Of a DNA stretch of 64,000 nt, positions 33,401 through 46,737 are shown in pieces. The number at the start of each line of letters is the position of its first letter. The first letter of the stretch is position 1. The stretch is from Formicarius rufipectus (lineage: Eukaryota; Chordata; Aves; Passeriformes; Formicariidae), in NCBI GenBank assembly GCA_013399695.1, contig VXAU01002299.1:1-64000 (forward strand), given 5' to 3'. A program made the translations under genes and the position numbers. The notes beneath the pieces are model-generated. The model was given only the letters and a program-made list of their open reading frames with translations, searched no databases and was not told the origin of the DNA.

Positions 33401-35884
33401 CAAATGTTTTTGGATTGTACCAAGAATTCTTCAGTGTGCCCTGCAAATGCATCAGTGTGGGTACCTATTTTATTAATCTCATCCACTGTAGCTCTTTCAG
33501 GTGGCAAAGTTGATTCTATGCAAATTTACACTTCTGTCATCTCATTGATGAAGACCACAAGGGGAGACAGGCTAATTAAGAATAACTTAACACCTTTATT
33601 AACAGAGGGGGAGGAAAATTTCCTGGCAGTGTTTTGATGATGTTTTACATGCATCCTATCATATCAAAAATTCAAATGCTGCAATGTGAAATTACAGATG
33701 TGTCAAAGGAATTTCTTAATGTGTTCAATTATAAATGGTTACACATCTGTTACCTTTTGTTCATAAGGATTTCTGAACTGCAGCCTGTTTCCATCTTTTT
33801 TTTCTTTTTCCTGTTTGAGACATTTATTAACAAAATGTTCCTGTTAAAAAATAATAAAAAGTAGTGAAGGATATTCCCTGTATCTGTTTAAAAAGAACAT
33901 TTTCTTATTCACCTTAAACATTGTAGACTTTTTTGATAAGTCTAATAAGAAAGACTTTTTTCTTACTTTCAATGGACTGTAGAACACCTCACACAGAATT
34001 TCAATACTTTTCTTCAAAAACTGATGCATTTTCACACTAAGTTTCCCGCGCCTTTGTTTTTCTTTTCATTCTGATGACATCCTTATTTGTGGATTTCCAG
34101 AACACACATTATTTTTTCTACAGAAGCAACAAAAAATAAAAACAGTATAAATAACTTAGCAGGTTGTTGTGGTCTCCCACCAACAATCCCATTTTGCCAA
34201 GACATTGAGCAGTTTGATAAGATCTTTTAGGACTGCAGAGAGCACACACTTTTCTTCTAAAAACACCTCATTCTTAGCCATTATTAAACACTATTATTTG
34301 AAACATCTAGATTTCCTTTGTACCTGCATCACTACACATAATACCATTCCACTGATGAAGGCACAGTGTGTCTCCATTTAAAAACAGCATGCACTCCCTA
34401 GCAGTAAAAAGACTTTTAGCCTATCTGTTGTCCAAAAATCTCCCAATCAAGATAAACAAAATTCTAATCATCTGAGCTTACCACTGTGGATGTAAGTTCA
34501 TGTTCTTCCTGACATTTTTTTTTTCAGTTATTCTTAAGATATTCAATTCATTTTAATAAATAAATATGTGAACAGAACTACATAAACCTGGAAATACCCA
34601 AGTTCAGAGAGATGCTGTTTTTCCACCGGAAAGGGAATCTCAGTGCACTTGTGTTCATGCTTAAGACCTGTATGACCCAAATTTTAGTCAGACTTTTGAA
34701 AATATTTGAATCTATAGTCTTGTCTTATTTCATTATGTTTGCAGAAGATTCTCTTTGCCAAACCATCAAAAGTGATTATCAGTTCCAATAATCTATGATT
34801 TTAAAAAAATATAATCTTACTAATATACTTTTACCTTATTTAAATCAGGTCTAACAACCTTGTCTTGGAAGGTGAGTAAAAATGCATTCTGAAATATCAG
34901 ATGGGAAAATTCAGGAAGGTCAGTTGAGGTGGTCTGATTACTAACTCTGTTCATACTTTGCAGGCCAACAGCACCATTAGATAATTAGTGGTAGTATTCA
35001 AATGATCAGGTTGATTTTTTATATACTGTAAAGGAAAATTCCCACTTTTTAAATAAGTCATTGCAGATAAAGGTATGAAAATGGCAAGACCATAAATAGA
35101 ATTTAGGGGAAAACAAGAATACAATGCCTATTGAATTGTTTTTCTTACTCTGATCATGAAAACTTTTGAAATATTGTTACCCAAGGGATGAGAGAAAATG
35201 GAACAAGATAAATTGGATACTATAAAGATAATCACTGTAAATACATTTGTTTAGATTAAATTAAGAAATATCTGAGTGACACTTGTTGGGAATGTTGCAG
35301 AAATTTGAGAACAACTATCCAAAATAGCTCCACAACAGTCAGTTTTCAAACAATAAATAAATAAATGAATACATGAATAAATAAATAAATCATTTTGCTC
35401 ATTCATTATATCTCCTTGTACATTTTCAGTGTGAGACACAGTCTGTGCATGCTCAGTGTCTATCAAAATGAAACACCAAGGCACAAACAGCAGCCTAAAA
35501 GCAGAATAACATTCAGAACTATTGGGGTGATGAAAAGCCTTTTCTCTTTAAAATGAAATGTGTGGAGAACCAGGGCTCCTACAGAGAACTGAGTTTGAAA
35601 AAACTACATGGTTCCTGTTTTATAATTCTCTGGATTGCCCCATATGAACAGAATTGCACGTAGTTGAGCCCCAGCACATCTGAGAATCTGACGTTTAGTG
35701 ACATCTTTAAGATTCAAGTTTGCACAATGAGTAAAATTTAAATAAAGTGGTTTCCAATTTAACTGTCATTTTTGTATTTAGGGCTCAAATGCATTAGCAA
35801 CATCTAGTCATTTTTACTGCTGGTTTTGAGAAAATTTTCTCTTCTGAATGTACAAAATAAAGCATTTTGTTTGGTGTGAGGCTC
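33401..35884. other. Unique AT-rich noncoding stretch
   Basis: It contains an (AAAT)n microsatellite at 35351-35390. No gene or transposon recognised. Confidence 0.5.
35351..35390 (+). repeat. Imperfect (AAAT)n microsatellite
   Basis: About ten AAAT-like units with two variants (ATGAAT, ACATGAAT). Confidence 0.9.
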
Positions 35885-36080
35885 TTTTTTTTCCTTTTTT
35901 TTTTGTGGTTTTTGTTTTTGGTTTTGTTTTGTTTGATTGTTTTTATTTATTTTTTTGTTAGTTTGGGTGTTTGGGGGGGGGGTTTGTTTGTTTTGTGGGT
36001 TTTGTTGTTATTGTTTTCGGTTTTGTTTGTTTGGATTTTTTGGTTTGGTTTGGTTTTTTTTATTTCTTTATTATTCTTTC
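35885..36080 (+). repeat. G/T-rich strand-asymmetric tract with a G10 run
   Basis: About 195 bp, nearly all G and T on the plus strand, with a run of ten G at 35973-35982 and repeated GGTTTTG/TTTGTTTG words. It is one of the longest members of the tract family in this window. The plus-strand frames (Phe/Val/Leu/Trp/Gly-rich) reflect composition. Confidence 0.9.
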
Positions 36081-39000
36081 CCCCAGGTCGGTCAGGACAA
36101 TTTATAAAAAGCCAAAGGTAGATAGAAAATCAGTAAGAATTCTGTGTCAGAAAACAGGGTTGCTAGGGATCATGAAGCATCTATCTCTGTGGTGACACAG
36201 GATTTAAGTTGAAGGTGACATGTATAGTAAAGTCATGCAGAAAGGGAGAGTTCGAACTTCATTGTGTAGTTTGCACAATATTTTAACTTGTCTAATTATG
36301 TTGGAATGACTGTTTATAGAAGCTGGAAGCGTTCAGGCTGTGGTTTAGAATAAAACAGACCTTTTTTTTCAACCCTTCAAGAGAAAGTTCTGTGGTTTGA
36401 GTTGTTTACAAAATGGAAGCATCACTGTGTGGGTGAGATTACCAAAAAATATCAATTTAGAGGACTTGAGGTGAAGTCAAAGTCACTGATTCCTCACCTT
36501 CTCCTGGTGTAACGAGTTCAGGTCTGATTGAAGCTCTGGCAGCAACTAATACGAGCTGAATTTTGTTCCCCCATAAAACAAGACAATCACGTGTAGGCAC
36601 CAAGCACAGGCCAGGAACCTTGAGACTGAACTCTGCCACCTGCTCCTTAAAATGAATATATCAGGGTCTAGGTCTGCAAAGCCAAATATTTTAAATCCAG
36701 AGCAATAAGAGCAGAGCAGGTGTAATGGTTTTCTTTCAAAAGATTATACTTGGGGAAGGAATAAGTGAATATTTAATATTTTGTTATTTAAAGGGTTCTG
36801 AGGGATGCTCCCAGCAGAACTCGTGGGCTTCTAAACAGGAGGTAAAGCACTGATGAACTTCACAGAAAACTGTTTTGGGATCACATCATGTCATTTACTC
36901 AATTATTTATTTTTAAGAACAATCCTCCCTGGTGTAAAATCTCTATCTCTCATCTTTGCCTCTAGAAAAGAGCACAGCTACGTTTTTGAGAAAATGCAGC
37001 AAAAATTGATACTGTAGGTTATTTCAAAAACCTTATTGCAGTTTAGTTATTGCATTTTTTGAGTTTCTCTGCTACAATTGAATTGCCGAAAGGGTCTTTG
37101 TGGTTCTTCCATTTGGCAGTTTTATGCATATGTCATCATTATGTGGCATTTCTACTCATATTTTTAGAATAAAAAGTAGGTTGAGTTTTATTTTCTGCCA
37201 TAATAATGTTGTGGTAGCAGTGGTGAGTATACTTGAAATTGTACTGTTGTTGAACTCTTTAACTGTCACATTGCACTTGAAAACACTTCCACTAAATATA
37301 TTAGAAAAATAGAACCTGTAATGAGAAATAAAGGCTTGATGCCTCATATGGACTTATGCTAGGATTCCATTTGAAATAAGGACGTCTTTATTTTTTAAAA
37401 AGAACATATTCATGTAGGTAAAAGTGTCAAGCATTTAAATATTCAATAAAAGAGTTCTACATGTAAGACTGAAAGTTTGAAGAAATCTACACCAAGTGGC
37501 TTTAGTTTTCTTTGAGAGTTTACTGTTTGGTTAAAACATAATTAATTATGTACTTTAGGCAGTCTTTTTTTAAATCCAGTGCCCATTTCACAGATGAGTT
37601 ACAGACTCAGGAGCAGTCTACAAGAGAACACTGAGAGACTTTCATTTATACACCCACCAGACATAACTTTAATGTTGTTCTTGCATTTAACATCTTTCAC
37701 CAGTTTACTGGAGCATGAGTCCTGTGGTGCACCTCATTGAACTCGCCAGTACCTAAGATGGAAATATATTTGCAGAACAGCTCCCAAGTGATTAAAATGG
37801 AAAATAAGTTCTTTTATTGTAGATGTACTAATTTATAGTGTACAATTAGTATCAGCTTTTCTATTAACTCACTGAACACAATAATACCAAAAGGGATGTG
37901 AGCTGAGTTCCTCCTCCCTCTCCACACTCTTCCCTGGATATCTATTTCTGTAGCATAATTAACTCTAAATGTTTTGTCATAGCAGTAAGTGACATAATTA
38001 TTTTAGAAACACATAATTGCAAGGTATGTTTCAAACTTGAAGGGATTGTTTTTGCTATGATATAGAAAAAAAAAAAGATAAATTGGAAAGATTTCATGCA
38101 TCTCTCTTTTCAACACAGTGCTTGTTGAAATGAAACAGAATTTGCATACGTTTAATCTTGCATTGATCTATGTAATTTTTTTTCCTAAGGTAAAGCTGTT
38201 TTCAAATGCATTCTCAATAGAAACTAATTGGGGGAAATGGAAAAAACCAAAAGAATTTCTCTTTTCTCTATTTTTATGAGAGGTTAGATGACACACTAAA
38301 TGAGAGATTGAATATCTGGGGAGGTAGTGCAGCAAATCACTGGAGGGCAGTAATGTAAACATTAATTTATAGTTAGAGTATGATATTTGTCTATTTGAGT
38401 GGACAGCTTCACACTGGCTGATTCTTTTCATTCAGAGACTTTTTTTCCCCCTGGAAATGTTATGTAAACACAATTAAAAAAATAATTACAAATTAAACAA
38501 TTTTTCAGCTTTAGCTTTGTTTGAACTCTTCCATATAATGTAAGAATTCAATGTAATTTTTAATTTAGATTATGCTTTGTAAAAAAGGAGTGAGGTTCAT
38601 AAATATCTTTCTCAATGTTTTTTTTATTTTGCAGTCACAACTTTGCCTTTTTTTTTTTTTCCCCTCCTCAGGAAAGTGGATGACTGACTGAGTTTAATCT
38701 GTGAATGTTTTGACAAAATATGTCATTCTCTTTCTTTATCATTTAAAGAGCAACTCTAGCACAACTTTGATTTCTCTAAACTTCTGTAGTACAAATGTCA
38801 AGAAGAGGTTTTCTAAATCAGTCTTTAATTAGCTGAAAAGGCAGGAATAGAATTATGCAACCCAAGGAGAAAATGGATTGAGTAGGTTAAATATGCATTC
38901 ATTGATTTTATGTTTATTCCTAAAATACACTCCACTGATAGATAAAAGACAGTTATTTTTTGTATGAAAATTAGGAATATAAATAAATAATTATTTAAAT

Positions 39001-39330
39001 TTAGCTCAAAGACAGTTTAATTAATAGTGTGTAGTGATTCAATATTCAGTTGTCCTGGTCTTGGAGTATTTTTAAATCATGACATGATAGTCCAGGGAGG
39101 TCAATTTTTTTTCCAGCATTTCCATTTTCTCCATAGAAAATGTGACAATTTTCCTTTCTCTTTTTTAAGGTCATAGTTTTATGTCTGAAGGTCAAGCTGA
39201 AAACCTTTGATATTTACACGTTTTCCCATTCTTCTTGTGGAACATGACTGTTACACGCTTCACCATGACATTTAAGGGGGAAAAAAGTTAAAACTATGTT
39301 ATAGTAGCTGCCTCTCACAGTGCTAGCCAC
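36081..39330. other. Unique AT-rich noncoding stretch
   Basis: No transposon recognised over about 3.2 kb. Poly(T) and poly(A) runs of 10-14 bases occur near 38067 and 38650. Confidence 0.5.
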
Positions 39331-39450
39331 TAAAATACCCCAACCAACCAACAAACAAAAAAACCCACCAAAATAAACAAAAACAAAAAACACTAACAAC
39401 AAAAACCCAAAAGAACACACCAAAAAAACACCAAGAAACCAAACCAACAC
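39331..39450 (+). repeat. C/A-rich strand-asymmetric tract
   Basis: About 120 bp of A and C on the plus strand (CCAACCAACC, AAAAACCCACC, AACACACC). Same texture as the tracts at 5 and 6.5 kb. Confidence 0.86.
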
Positions 39451-39801
39451 TAAATTAAAATCCCCTCCAATACAGTTTGATAGACAATGCACAAAGTGCT
39501 GATAGCAGCACTTATACAACCTTTAAAGAGAGATTATTTTCATGTTCTGGCCTTTTATTTACATCTTGATTTTAACTGAATTCTGACTGTGCATTTAAAA
39601 TGTGAAACTGCCATTATATTCCTCTGCCATAGCAGAACTGCCTTGCTGTGTTCCCCTCAATGCCAGAGTTATGTTGGAGCATCTACTAAATAACTCTTCA
39701 TGTCTGCATTTGAAGCAAAATAGAAAATATTTGGATGCAATATCAAGCAAGACTGTTTGCCTGAAGAAATTTTTAACATTTGTGTGTTTTCCTTTTCCCC
39801 C

Positions 39802-39807
<6 letters not shown>

Positions 39808-39836
<29 letters not shown>

Positions 39837-39887
39837 AAAAAAAAATAAAGTTTAAAAAATAAAATAAAATAAAAATTGTAAAAAATT
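39808..39887 (+). repeat. Poly(A)28 passing into A-rich (AAAAT)n
   Basis: Twenty-eight A are followed by GAAAAAAAAATAAAG and then AAAAT units. It could be the tail of an unrecognised retrocopy on the plus strand or plain low complexity. A CTTTTCCCCCTCTTTT pyrimidine stretch lies just upstream. Confidence 0.85.
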
Positions 39888-42800
39888 GTTGGGAGTAGAG
39901 GCCAGTTCCGGACAGATTTGCCCTAAATTGTCCCGATAAGACTTCTGCTTGGAGCCTTTATAGACTGAAATACCGTATTCCACATGAACACGGTTTGGCT
40001 CAGTTGAACAGCCATGAGGATACAAGCAGCTGAAATGAGTTTCAGTGATCCAGGACTTACATTCCCTTAGTTCCTTTTAAAAAAACAAAACTGACAGGGA
40101 CAGAAACACCAGCAGATCAATAAAAATGCATCAAGTTAATAACCACAGCTCCTCTACAGAGCTAAGCAAGAGAAACAAGGCACAGCAACACAGATGAAGT
40201 TTATGCATTGGAATATCTGCAGAAAGACAGCCTTGCTCAGATGTTTGTCACTATGCCAACTCTGAGGTGATATAAGACTGTAATTTATTGTTTTACTAGC
40301 TTTGAGAGTGCTAAATTCATAAGAATAATCCATAGCTTATGCAATAGAAATTGCATTTTTTATGTATCTTGCTCAGCTTGGTGAATGAGAATTAATTTCT
40401 CTGTGAAACAATAAACACTAGGACAAGATCCAAAAATATTTGAAAGGAATTTTAAAGAGGAAAGAAAGGCAAACAGAAATTTGTCTTCTACAGGAATTAT
40501 TGCTTTCTCCCCAGTGGTGAACTTTTACCTCAGGGGATAAAGTTCTTCCTGCCTCACCACCCTCACTGTAAATAACTTTTGTTATATCTAATAACAATTA
40601 TCTGTTTTGCTTAGAGAATACACCCACCTGCAGAATTGCTGTGTCATAATAACCAGATTCATGTGACACTTCAGATTCTGTCTTTGTCATATCTTGAAAA
40701 AAAGGTAAGTTTCATGTAAAAGAGTCAAAGTGCTTCTCTTTGCATGTAGTAAAGCAAAATTACGAGGATCAGCAAACCACTTACCTAAATTGAACTTGAG
40801 AAGTAATTTAAGAAGTCCATAATTTTGAAATTCCCAGACTTTTTCCCAAAATCTGGATAGTTTATATAGTTTAAATAGGTTTCAAGAATCATCCATAGAT
40901 CCCAACATCAGAAAGCTCTCATCAGGCAGCAACAAAAAAGCAAAATGTCTTGGCTCTTTTGGGGTGGGGTGATTGTTGGGTTTCTGGTATTTAATAATTG
41001 ATTCTTACTTTGTTTCTTCTTGTCTTTGAAAATACATATTAAAAAAATTCTTTTTATTCAAGCAGAATTTTTTGGAGAGTTTGCTGCCATGGATACAACT
41101 GGGTTAACTATGACTGGGTTGTACTCAATTGGGTGAGTACAACTGGGTTAAGATCAATTAATTTCAGTGTCATTTCAGTTGTACCTACATAAAAAACCTC
41201 AAAAGCTGGAAAACTAACATTTTGCAGTTCACTTAAATGCACGTACAAAAAATAATTAAAAAAAAAAAAATCCTTTGATTATTCTGTTCCTGCTCATACT
41301 TTAATGGAAACCCATAGTCAGATTTGACAGACTTTTTGTGAAAGCTGAAACAGGGGAATGAACCTGTTGAGAATCAGCCTGGAGATGACTTAGGAGATGA
41401 AGGCACTGATAGTTAGAGGGAAACAACTGGGATATTTTAATGGAAACCTAGCAAACTATTTATTTAGGATGAAGAATCTTAAAGAGCTAACGACTGCTTT
41501 AGTTTTAATCAGGTAAATTATTAAATAATAGCTGAAAATCCTATAGTAATTTGGTAGTTTCCAAAATTCATGCTAAAAGGGAAATCCTTTTATGTTGTTG
41601 TCAGTTTACACAGAATTTCTTATAAGTAGGTGAGTGATTTCTATAGCAAAGGTAGGTAATAATTCTACCTGGTTTTAGCTATCTACAATTAAGATATCTT
41701 TGGTAAACAAGTTAATTATTCTACACAGAGCCTCAGACACCTGTGAAATCCATTGTCCATGGCAATGCCTTTTTCCCTCTCTATTGGCAGAAGAAGATCT
41801 GAACAATTAGATAAGATTAAATAATTTAAAGGGTTAAAGGAAAATTATTACCAGTCTGAGTTGTTGCAAACACTAGTAATTAATAAAAGAAATGGATTAT
41901 TGGGCCAAGAATAAAGGCTGGTTTTGCAAAGAAGTTGCATTATTGCAGCCTGAATCACTCCTGTAATCCACAACAGTTCTACTCAATTCAACAGATTTTA
42001 AATTTACAGCTATGAATGATATCAGTGTGATACCAGCTAAACATAAAGGTCTCGCTTAATTTACATGACAAGTGAGGACTAAGTAATGTTAGGGTAATGG
42101 CATCAGGCAATTTGAATGCTAATTGATTAGTGGATTGTACTGGACAAAAGCATTTAATGATTTATTGCAGTGTTCTTTGATTAGATTTGTTGTACTACCA
42201 AGAGGGGTTTTTTAAGTGGATCATGGAGTGATTTTCTTTTTTTTTTTTTTTTTTCTAATTCATATAATAGGAACTAAACTAAATCTACACAAGGCAGAAC
42301 AAATTTTAAGCCACTGTAATAACACAATGAAAACTGTTTATATGAAACTACAGATTTTAAATAGTTTGGTGTTATTACACTCTCCTGTGAAAAACATAGA
42401 AGTTACATGAGATTTCTATTTGTATGAGGCATTCTTGTCTCAATATACCTTGCCTGATCATTTAAGACTGAAAATAATGCTATAATTCCTACATTTAAAA
42501 ACCTCTCAAGAATGTACCCATGTAAAAGAATTATTCAGCCATTTAATTGAATTTCAGATTCAGAAATTTAGGATTATTTCTCAGAATCTTATTTTTTTTT
42601 TCCTCTTTTATTCCCTTGAGATTTGAACACCCGAAATTGATAATGAACTGCCAGCTCTGGTTTGACTTTGACAATAAATGCTACTGAAAACAGTAAACCA
42701 AAGCCTTTTTGGGGGACAAAATGCCCTTGAGCCTTTAAGGCACCAAACTTTAATGACATGTCCGTATCCAGACTGCCATGTCTATGTTAATCTGTGCTAA

Positions 42801-43054
42801 ATTAATTCAATATCAGTGCACACACATACAGTGTACATACTAGTTAATGTCACTACTAATGTAGTGACCCTAAATTCTTATGTTCATTCAAAGACAAGTG
42901 CATGATTTCAATTATTTTTGTAGGTAGGATTATTTTAGTTTAACATTAAATGTACAAAAAGTAAGCATCCACAACATTGCCCAGATTATTATTGTATCTA
43001 CAAGTTTTAATTTTACCACTATCATTGTAGTATTTTGGTTTTAACTTTGCCAAC
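39888..43054. other. Unique AT-rich noncoding stretch
   Basis: 39890-40080 is GC-richer and complex (GGCCAGTTCCGGACAG, AATACCGTATTCC), possibly regulatory or an old unrecognised element. A short repeat of a 'TACAACTGGGTTAA' word occurs at about 41093 and 41142. Homeodomain-like words cluster at 42100-42200 (GCTAATTGATTAG). No gene recognised. Confidence 0.45.
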
Positions 43055-43739
43055 TGTGTTGGTTTAGAGTTAAACCAGCAGGAGAAATGAATCCAACTCA
43101 GAATGGGATTGCAAGTCAGAAGAACAATTTAATAAAAGATCACAAGATGCACTGATACTGAAGGAAAAACTCATTTGTGCCACAAAAACAGATGCACAGC
43201 CCAGCCCAGTGGGGCATGAGCACGATGGAGCTCACCAACCCCTGTGCTGAGCACCACGTGGGGCACCTGAGTTCAGAGTAAGAAGAAAGGAAGAAACCTG
43301 CTGGTGACAATGATGGTGGCAGTCTGGGGGCAGTCCCAGTCCTGTCGAGGCTCTGCTCCTCCTCTGGATCTGACCAGAGATCCCAGTCCCAAGACCCCAG
43401 CTTATCTCTGCTTGGGCTCAGATGGGAACACCCAGTCCCTCCCCCAGGGTGGGGAGTTTCCCAAGGGGTGATTTACTCTGGGAGGTCAATCCTGGCATAT
43501 TTTTGGCATCCCTGCTGGCCCCTGAGCAGACATGACCCCTCAGGTGGGGGTGGAGGCAGGAACACTTCCTTATCCCCCAGGAGTTCCCAAACACCCCCCT
43601 GTACCCTGAGGGGTGGGGTGTGCCCTGGGCAGCTGCTGCCAATGGGCCATGGGGAGCAGGTCATGAGAAAATGACACAGAGGGTTTAGAATCCACACCCA
43701 CACAGCGACAAACTGGTCCTGGCTACTATAAACAGGACA
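43055..43739 (-). mobile_element. LTR of an avian ERVL-like endogenous retrovirus (minus strand)
   Basis: The block is bounded by TGTGTTGGTTTAGAG at 43055 and AACAGGACA at 43739, so each strand reads TG...CA. It is GC-rich against AT-rich flanks. Read on the minus strand it starts TGTCCTGTTTATAGTAGCC and ends in TCTAAACCAACACA, similar in style to the ERVL terminus at 32177. A segment near 43120-43140 (minus-strand CTTTTATTAAATTG) may be a decayed polyadenylation signal. I found no clear target-site duplication. Short frames of 68-76 codons on both strands are not genes. Family name uncertain. Confidence 0.75.
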
Positions 43740-45811
43740 CTAAGTTTGTATATAAACCTTTACAGAGGAAATTTTGTGTTATCTTGGGTTATTAATGTAC
43801 TGAGAAACAAGGCAGATGAAAATTTGCAATATCAGGAGTTCAATTTTCAATTAGTAGGCTGTGCTAATTAAATATGTTACTTAATTTATTTCTGTGTGTT
43901 CTGTGCTTTCACCTGTGCTGCTCTTTCTTCAGTTTTTTTTCACCTTATCTGCAGACAGCAGACAAATCATCCCACTTTAGGCTTACACTTAACTTTTCTT
44001 TGCAAGAAGATAGAATGTAATTTACCTGTAACTAATGTATCTACATTTCTATTATGTCAATTTTGAATTAGTCTTTAAAGATAAGAAAAAATTCCCTATC
44101 CAGAGAAACTTGTTATCAGCTCCTTTTTTTTTATAACTAACCATATTTTGTCTGGTTTCAGTGAATTTTATTCCTATTTTTATCAACGCTGATATTTATG
44201 TACATAATAAACAAAAATAATTTTTTGAGAAATACTCCTTGGGTTATACACACAGGAAAAGTTCACAAATCCCCTAAGCAATACCAGTGCCTGGAAAGCC
44301 TGTTAATAGCAAAATGATTTTACCTGGTTACAAACTATTTTTCCTATAGAATATTTGATCTAAAGTGTCTTATTTCACATTATTTATTTAAATTTCCCTT
44401 TGTTTAATGCTACTGTTGAAACTGTAGCTATCTACAGGACTTAAAACTATGGAAAGGTTAAGTACTACACTGAATATATATAAAAGTTTTTGAAAATGTC
44501 TTTCTTTGTTCAGTGTATGTTTCTGGGGTACATCAGTTCTGAGTTTCTGACCTCCATGGGTGGCTGCTGCTCGCTGGCATCCATCCTTGGGCTCTCCCAA
44601 CCATTCCACCAGCTTTTCTGCTGGCCCAACTACTTAGCTCAGTCCTGGTCTTGTCATGGAATTCAAATTTATATTCATATTTATTGATGTTTATTGTTTT
44701 GTCTGCTAGCAAAATAAATGGTTCCATGCTGTGGACTCAGTGTCAATCAGCCTTACCCATACTGTTTCTCCCTCTTATTCACAAAATTTGAGTAATCAGA
44801 CATAAACCACCTTTAGCATTAGTGGGAGCTCCTCACCTGTGCAAACTCTCAAACTGTGCCCTCCAGTGATGCCAAATATTGTTCCAGCTTAACAGTAAAG
44901 ATTTAAGTTAAAGCACCTGGGTAGGTCAAGTCACTGGTACAGTCACAGCCCCTGGTCTGTGAAATCATCTTATCTCTGGCTTTACCCCTAGTATCAGACT
45001 CCAAATGTTTAGTTCTGGTCTCTATTGCTCGAATCCCCTGCTGTTCCCAGTGACAGTCCTAGTTCTGCCTCTCGACTGAAGTGTAAGAGTGAGGCATTGG
45101 ATTTTTATTTATTTGGGTCTGTTGGATCTGCTCCTGTTACTCTACTCAACCATTATTAAAGCAGCTGTAGAATACTGAACAAAATTTTCATGAGAGAAAT
45201 TTTAGCCAACCATTCAGTCACTTCAACACCAACAGCATATTAATTTTAGTACCCTCAAAAACACTCTTAATTTATCAGACAATAAAAAAAGCCTTTAAAG
45301 ACTATTTCCAGAAGATCACTTTTTTTTATTCTATATATGCTTTTTAGAGTAAAATAAGCTATAATACTTCATTTGTATATATTCATACTTTTTTCTCTAC
45401 CCTTAGTGTATTGAGGTGCTACTATGTAGTAGTAGGATATGGTTACAAGTACTATGTACAGAGTTACTAGAGATATGAATGAGCTGAAACTTACTATGCT
45501 TGTAAATTATCAGCACTCGGAGATATGTCTGTTAGGAATTGTAAAAAAATCTGTGAAATATCTGTGAAAATGAGTGGAAATGAGATTAAAAAAAAAAAAA
45601 AGAAATCGGATCACTATGTTGTGAAAACTACCTTTTGGAAAAGTTACATCTGTCCTGTTTCCAGTGAAACTGCAATGCAAACAACCAAGAATGCGGGATA
45701 GCAGCAGGGTCACATGACTTTAAACAGGCTGCAAATTTAACATTTACTCTACTTGTACTTTACCAACTGGACCTATTTAATCCATCAATGTGCACAATAC
45801 TTTAAAAGTCC
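43740..45811. other. Unique noncoding stretch
   Basis: 44520-44660 and 44820-45110 are GC-richer and have no match I recognise. Poly(A) of about 14 occurs near 45588. No gene call. Confidence 0.45.
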
Positions 45812-45915
45812 AGCTATTTATTTTCAAGAGCTATTTATTTTCAAGCTATTTATTTTATTTTCTATTTTCACTAGAATGAACAAAAAATTCACTAGTTCAC
45901 TAGAATGAACAAAAA
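45812..45915. repeat. Two neighbouring short tandem duplications
   Basis: AGCTATTTATTTTCAAG occurs at 45812-45828 and 45829-45845, with a third partial copy at once after. TTCACTAGAATGAACAAAAA occurs at 45867-45886 and 45896-45915, with an extra TTCACTAG between. Both sit just before the CR1 cluster. Confidence 0.93.
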
Positions 45916-45933
45916 CCCCACCATTTTCCCAAC

Positions 45934-46563
45934 AGAATAGAATACTTCAGTTGGAAGGGCTCTCCAATTTGAGGAGGTCATTTGGACAGGTTTTTTGGCC
46001 AATTCAAGGCTGTCCAAGTTAAAGCCCATTTTTCAGGGTATTGTCCAAATGGCTCTTAAACACTCTCAGACCTGTGGCATGGACCACATCTCCAGAAAGC
46101 CTGTTCCAGTGTCTGACCACCCTTCTGGTAAAAAAAAATGCTTCAAAACTAAGTCTCTCTTGGCACAGCTTCAAACTATTCCCATGCATCCTGTCACTGG
46201 ATACCAGGGAGAAGAGATCAGCACCTACCTTTTCACATTCCCTCCACCCCTAAGGAACCTGTAGGGAGTTATGAGGTCACATCCCCTTTTCTCCAAACTA
46301 GACAAGCCCAGAATCGTCATCTGCTCTTCACAGGACCCACCTCCCTGCCCTGTCACCAGATTTTTTGTCCCACTCTGGATGCTTTCAAGGACTTCCATGT
46401 CCTCCTTACCTTTTGGAGCCCAGAACTGCACTCAGTATTCAAGATTAGGCTGAACACTGAACACAGCAGGATAATCCCCTCTGCTGACTGGCTGGTTGTC
46501 CTGTGTTTGATGCAGGACAAAGTCAGACTGAGCCTGCTGTCAACCAGCACCCCCAAAGAGGGA
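45934..46563 (-). mobile_element. CR1 LINE fragment, 3' region (minus strand)
   Basis: The plus strand starts 'AGAATAGAATACTTCAGTTG' and contains 'AGAAAGCCTGTTCCAGTGTC', 'TGACCACCCTTCTGGTAAAA', 'GGAGCCCAGAACTGCACTCA' and, at the far end, 'CAACCAGCACCCCCAAAGAG'. That is a CR1 3' region in reverse complement, in a subfamily distinct from the copies at 9.6 and 23 kb. About 630 bp survive. Plus and minus frames of 60-89 codons are by-products. Confidence 0.9.
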
Positions 46564-46676
46564 CTTTCAGCACCTCGGTCTGCTGGAAGGTTGTCCCTGC
46601 CCACAGCAGAGGGGCTGGAACTGGCTGGTCTTTAAGGTCCCTTCCCACCCAAATGACTCAGTGATTCTGTGCTTCT
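46564..46676 (+). mobile_element. CR1 LINE fragment, 3' end (plus strand)
   Basis: Starting at about 46575, 'GGTCTGCTGGAAGGTTGTCC' leads to 'GGCTGGAACTGGCTGGTCTT', then 'TAAGGTCCCTTCCCACCCAA' and 'GTGATTCTGTGCTTCT'. This is a CR1 tail in the opposite orientation to its neighbours on both sides. Confidence 0.88.
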
Positions 46677-46737
46677 CTGCAGTGTTACTTTCCTGACACT
46701 CTTCTCACTACTAATGTTTGTGCCCAGCTCTAGATGC

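Noticed and set aside
43055..43739. A CpG-island promoter in this GC-rich block
   Set aside because: TG...CA boundaries and an LTR-like organisation explain the composition better, and no gene follows on either side.
45995..46604. Several frames of 60-89 codons on both strands
   Set aside because: All overlap the CR1 3' region at 45934-46563.
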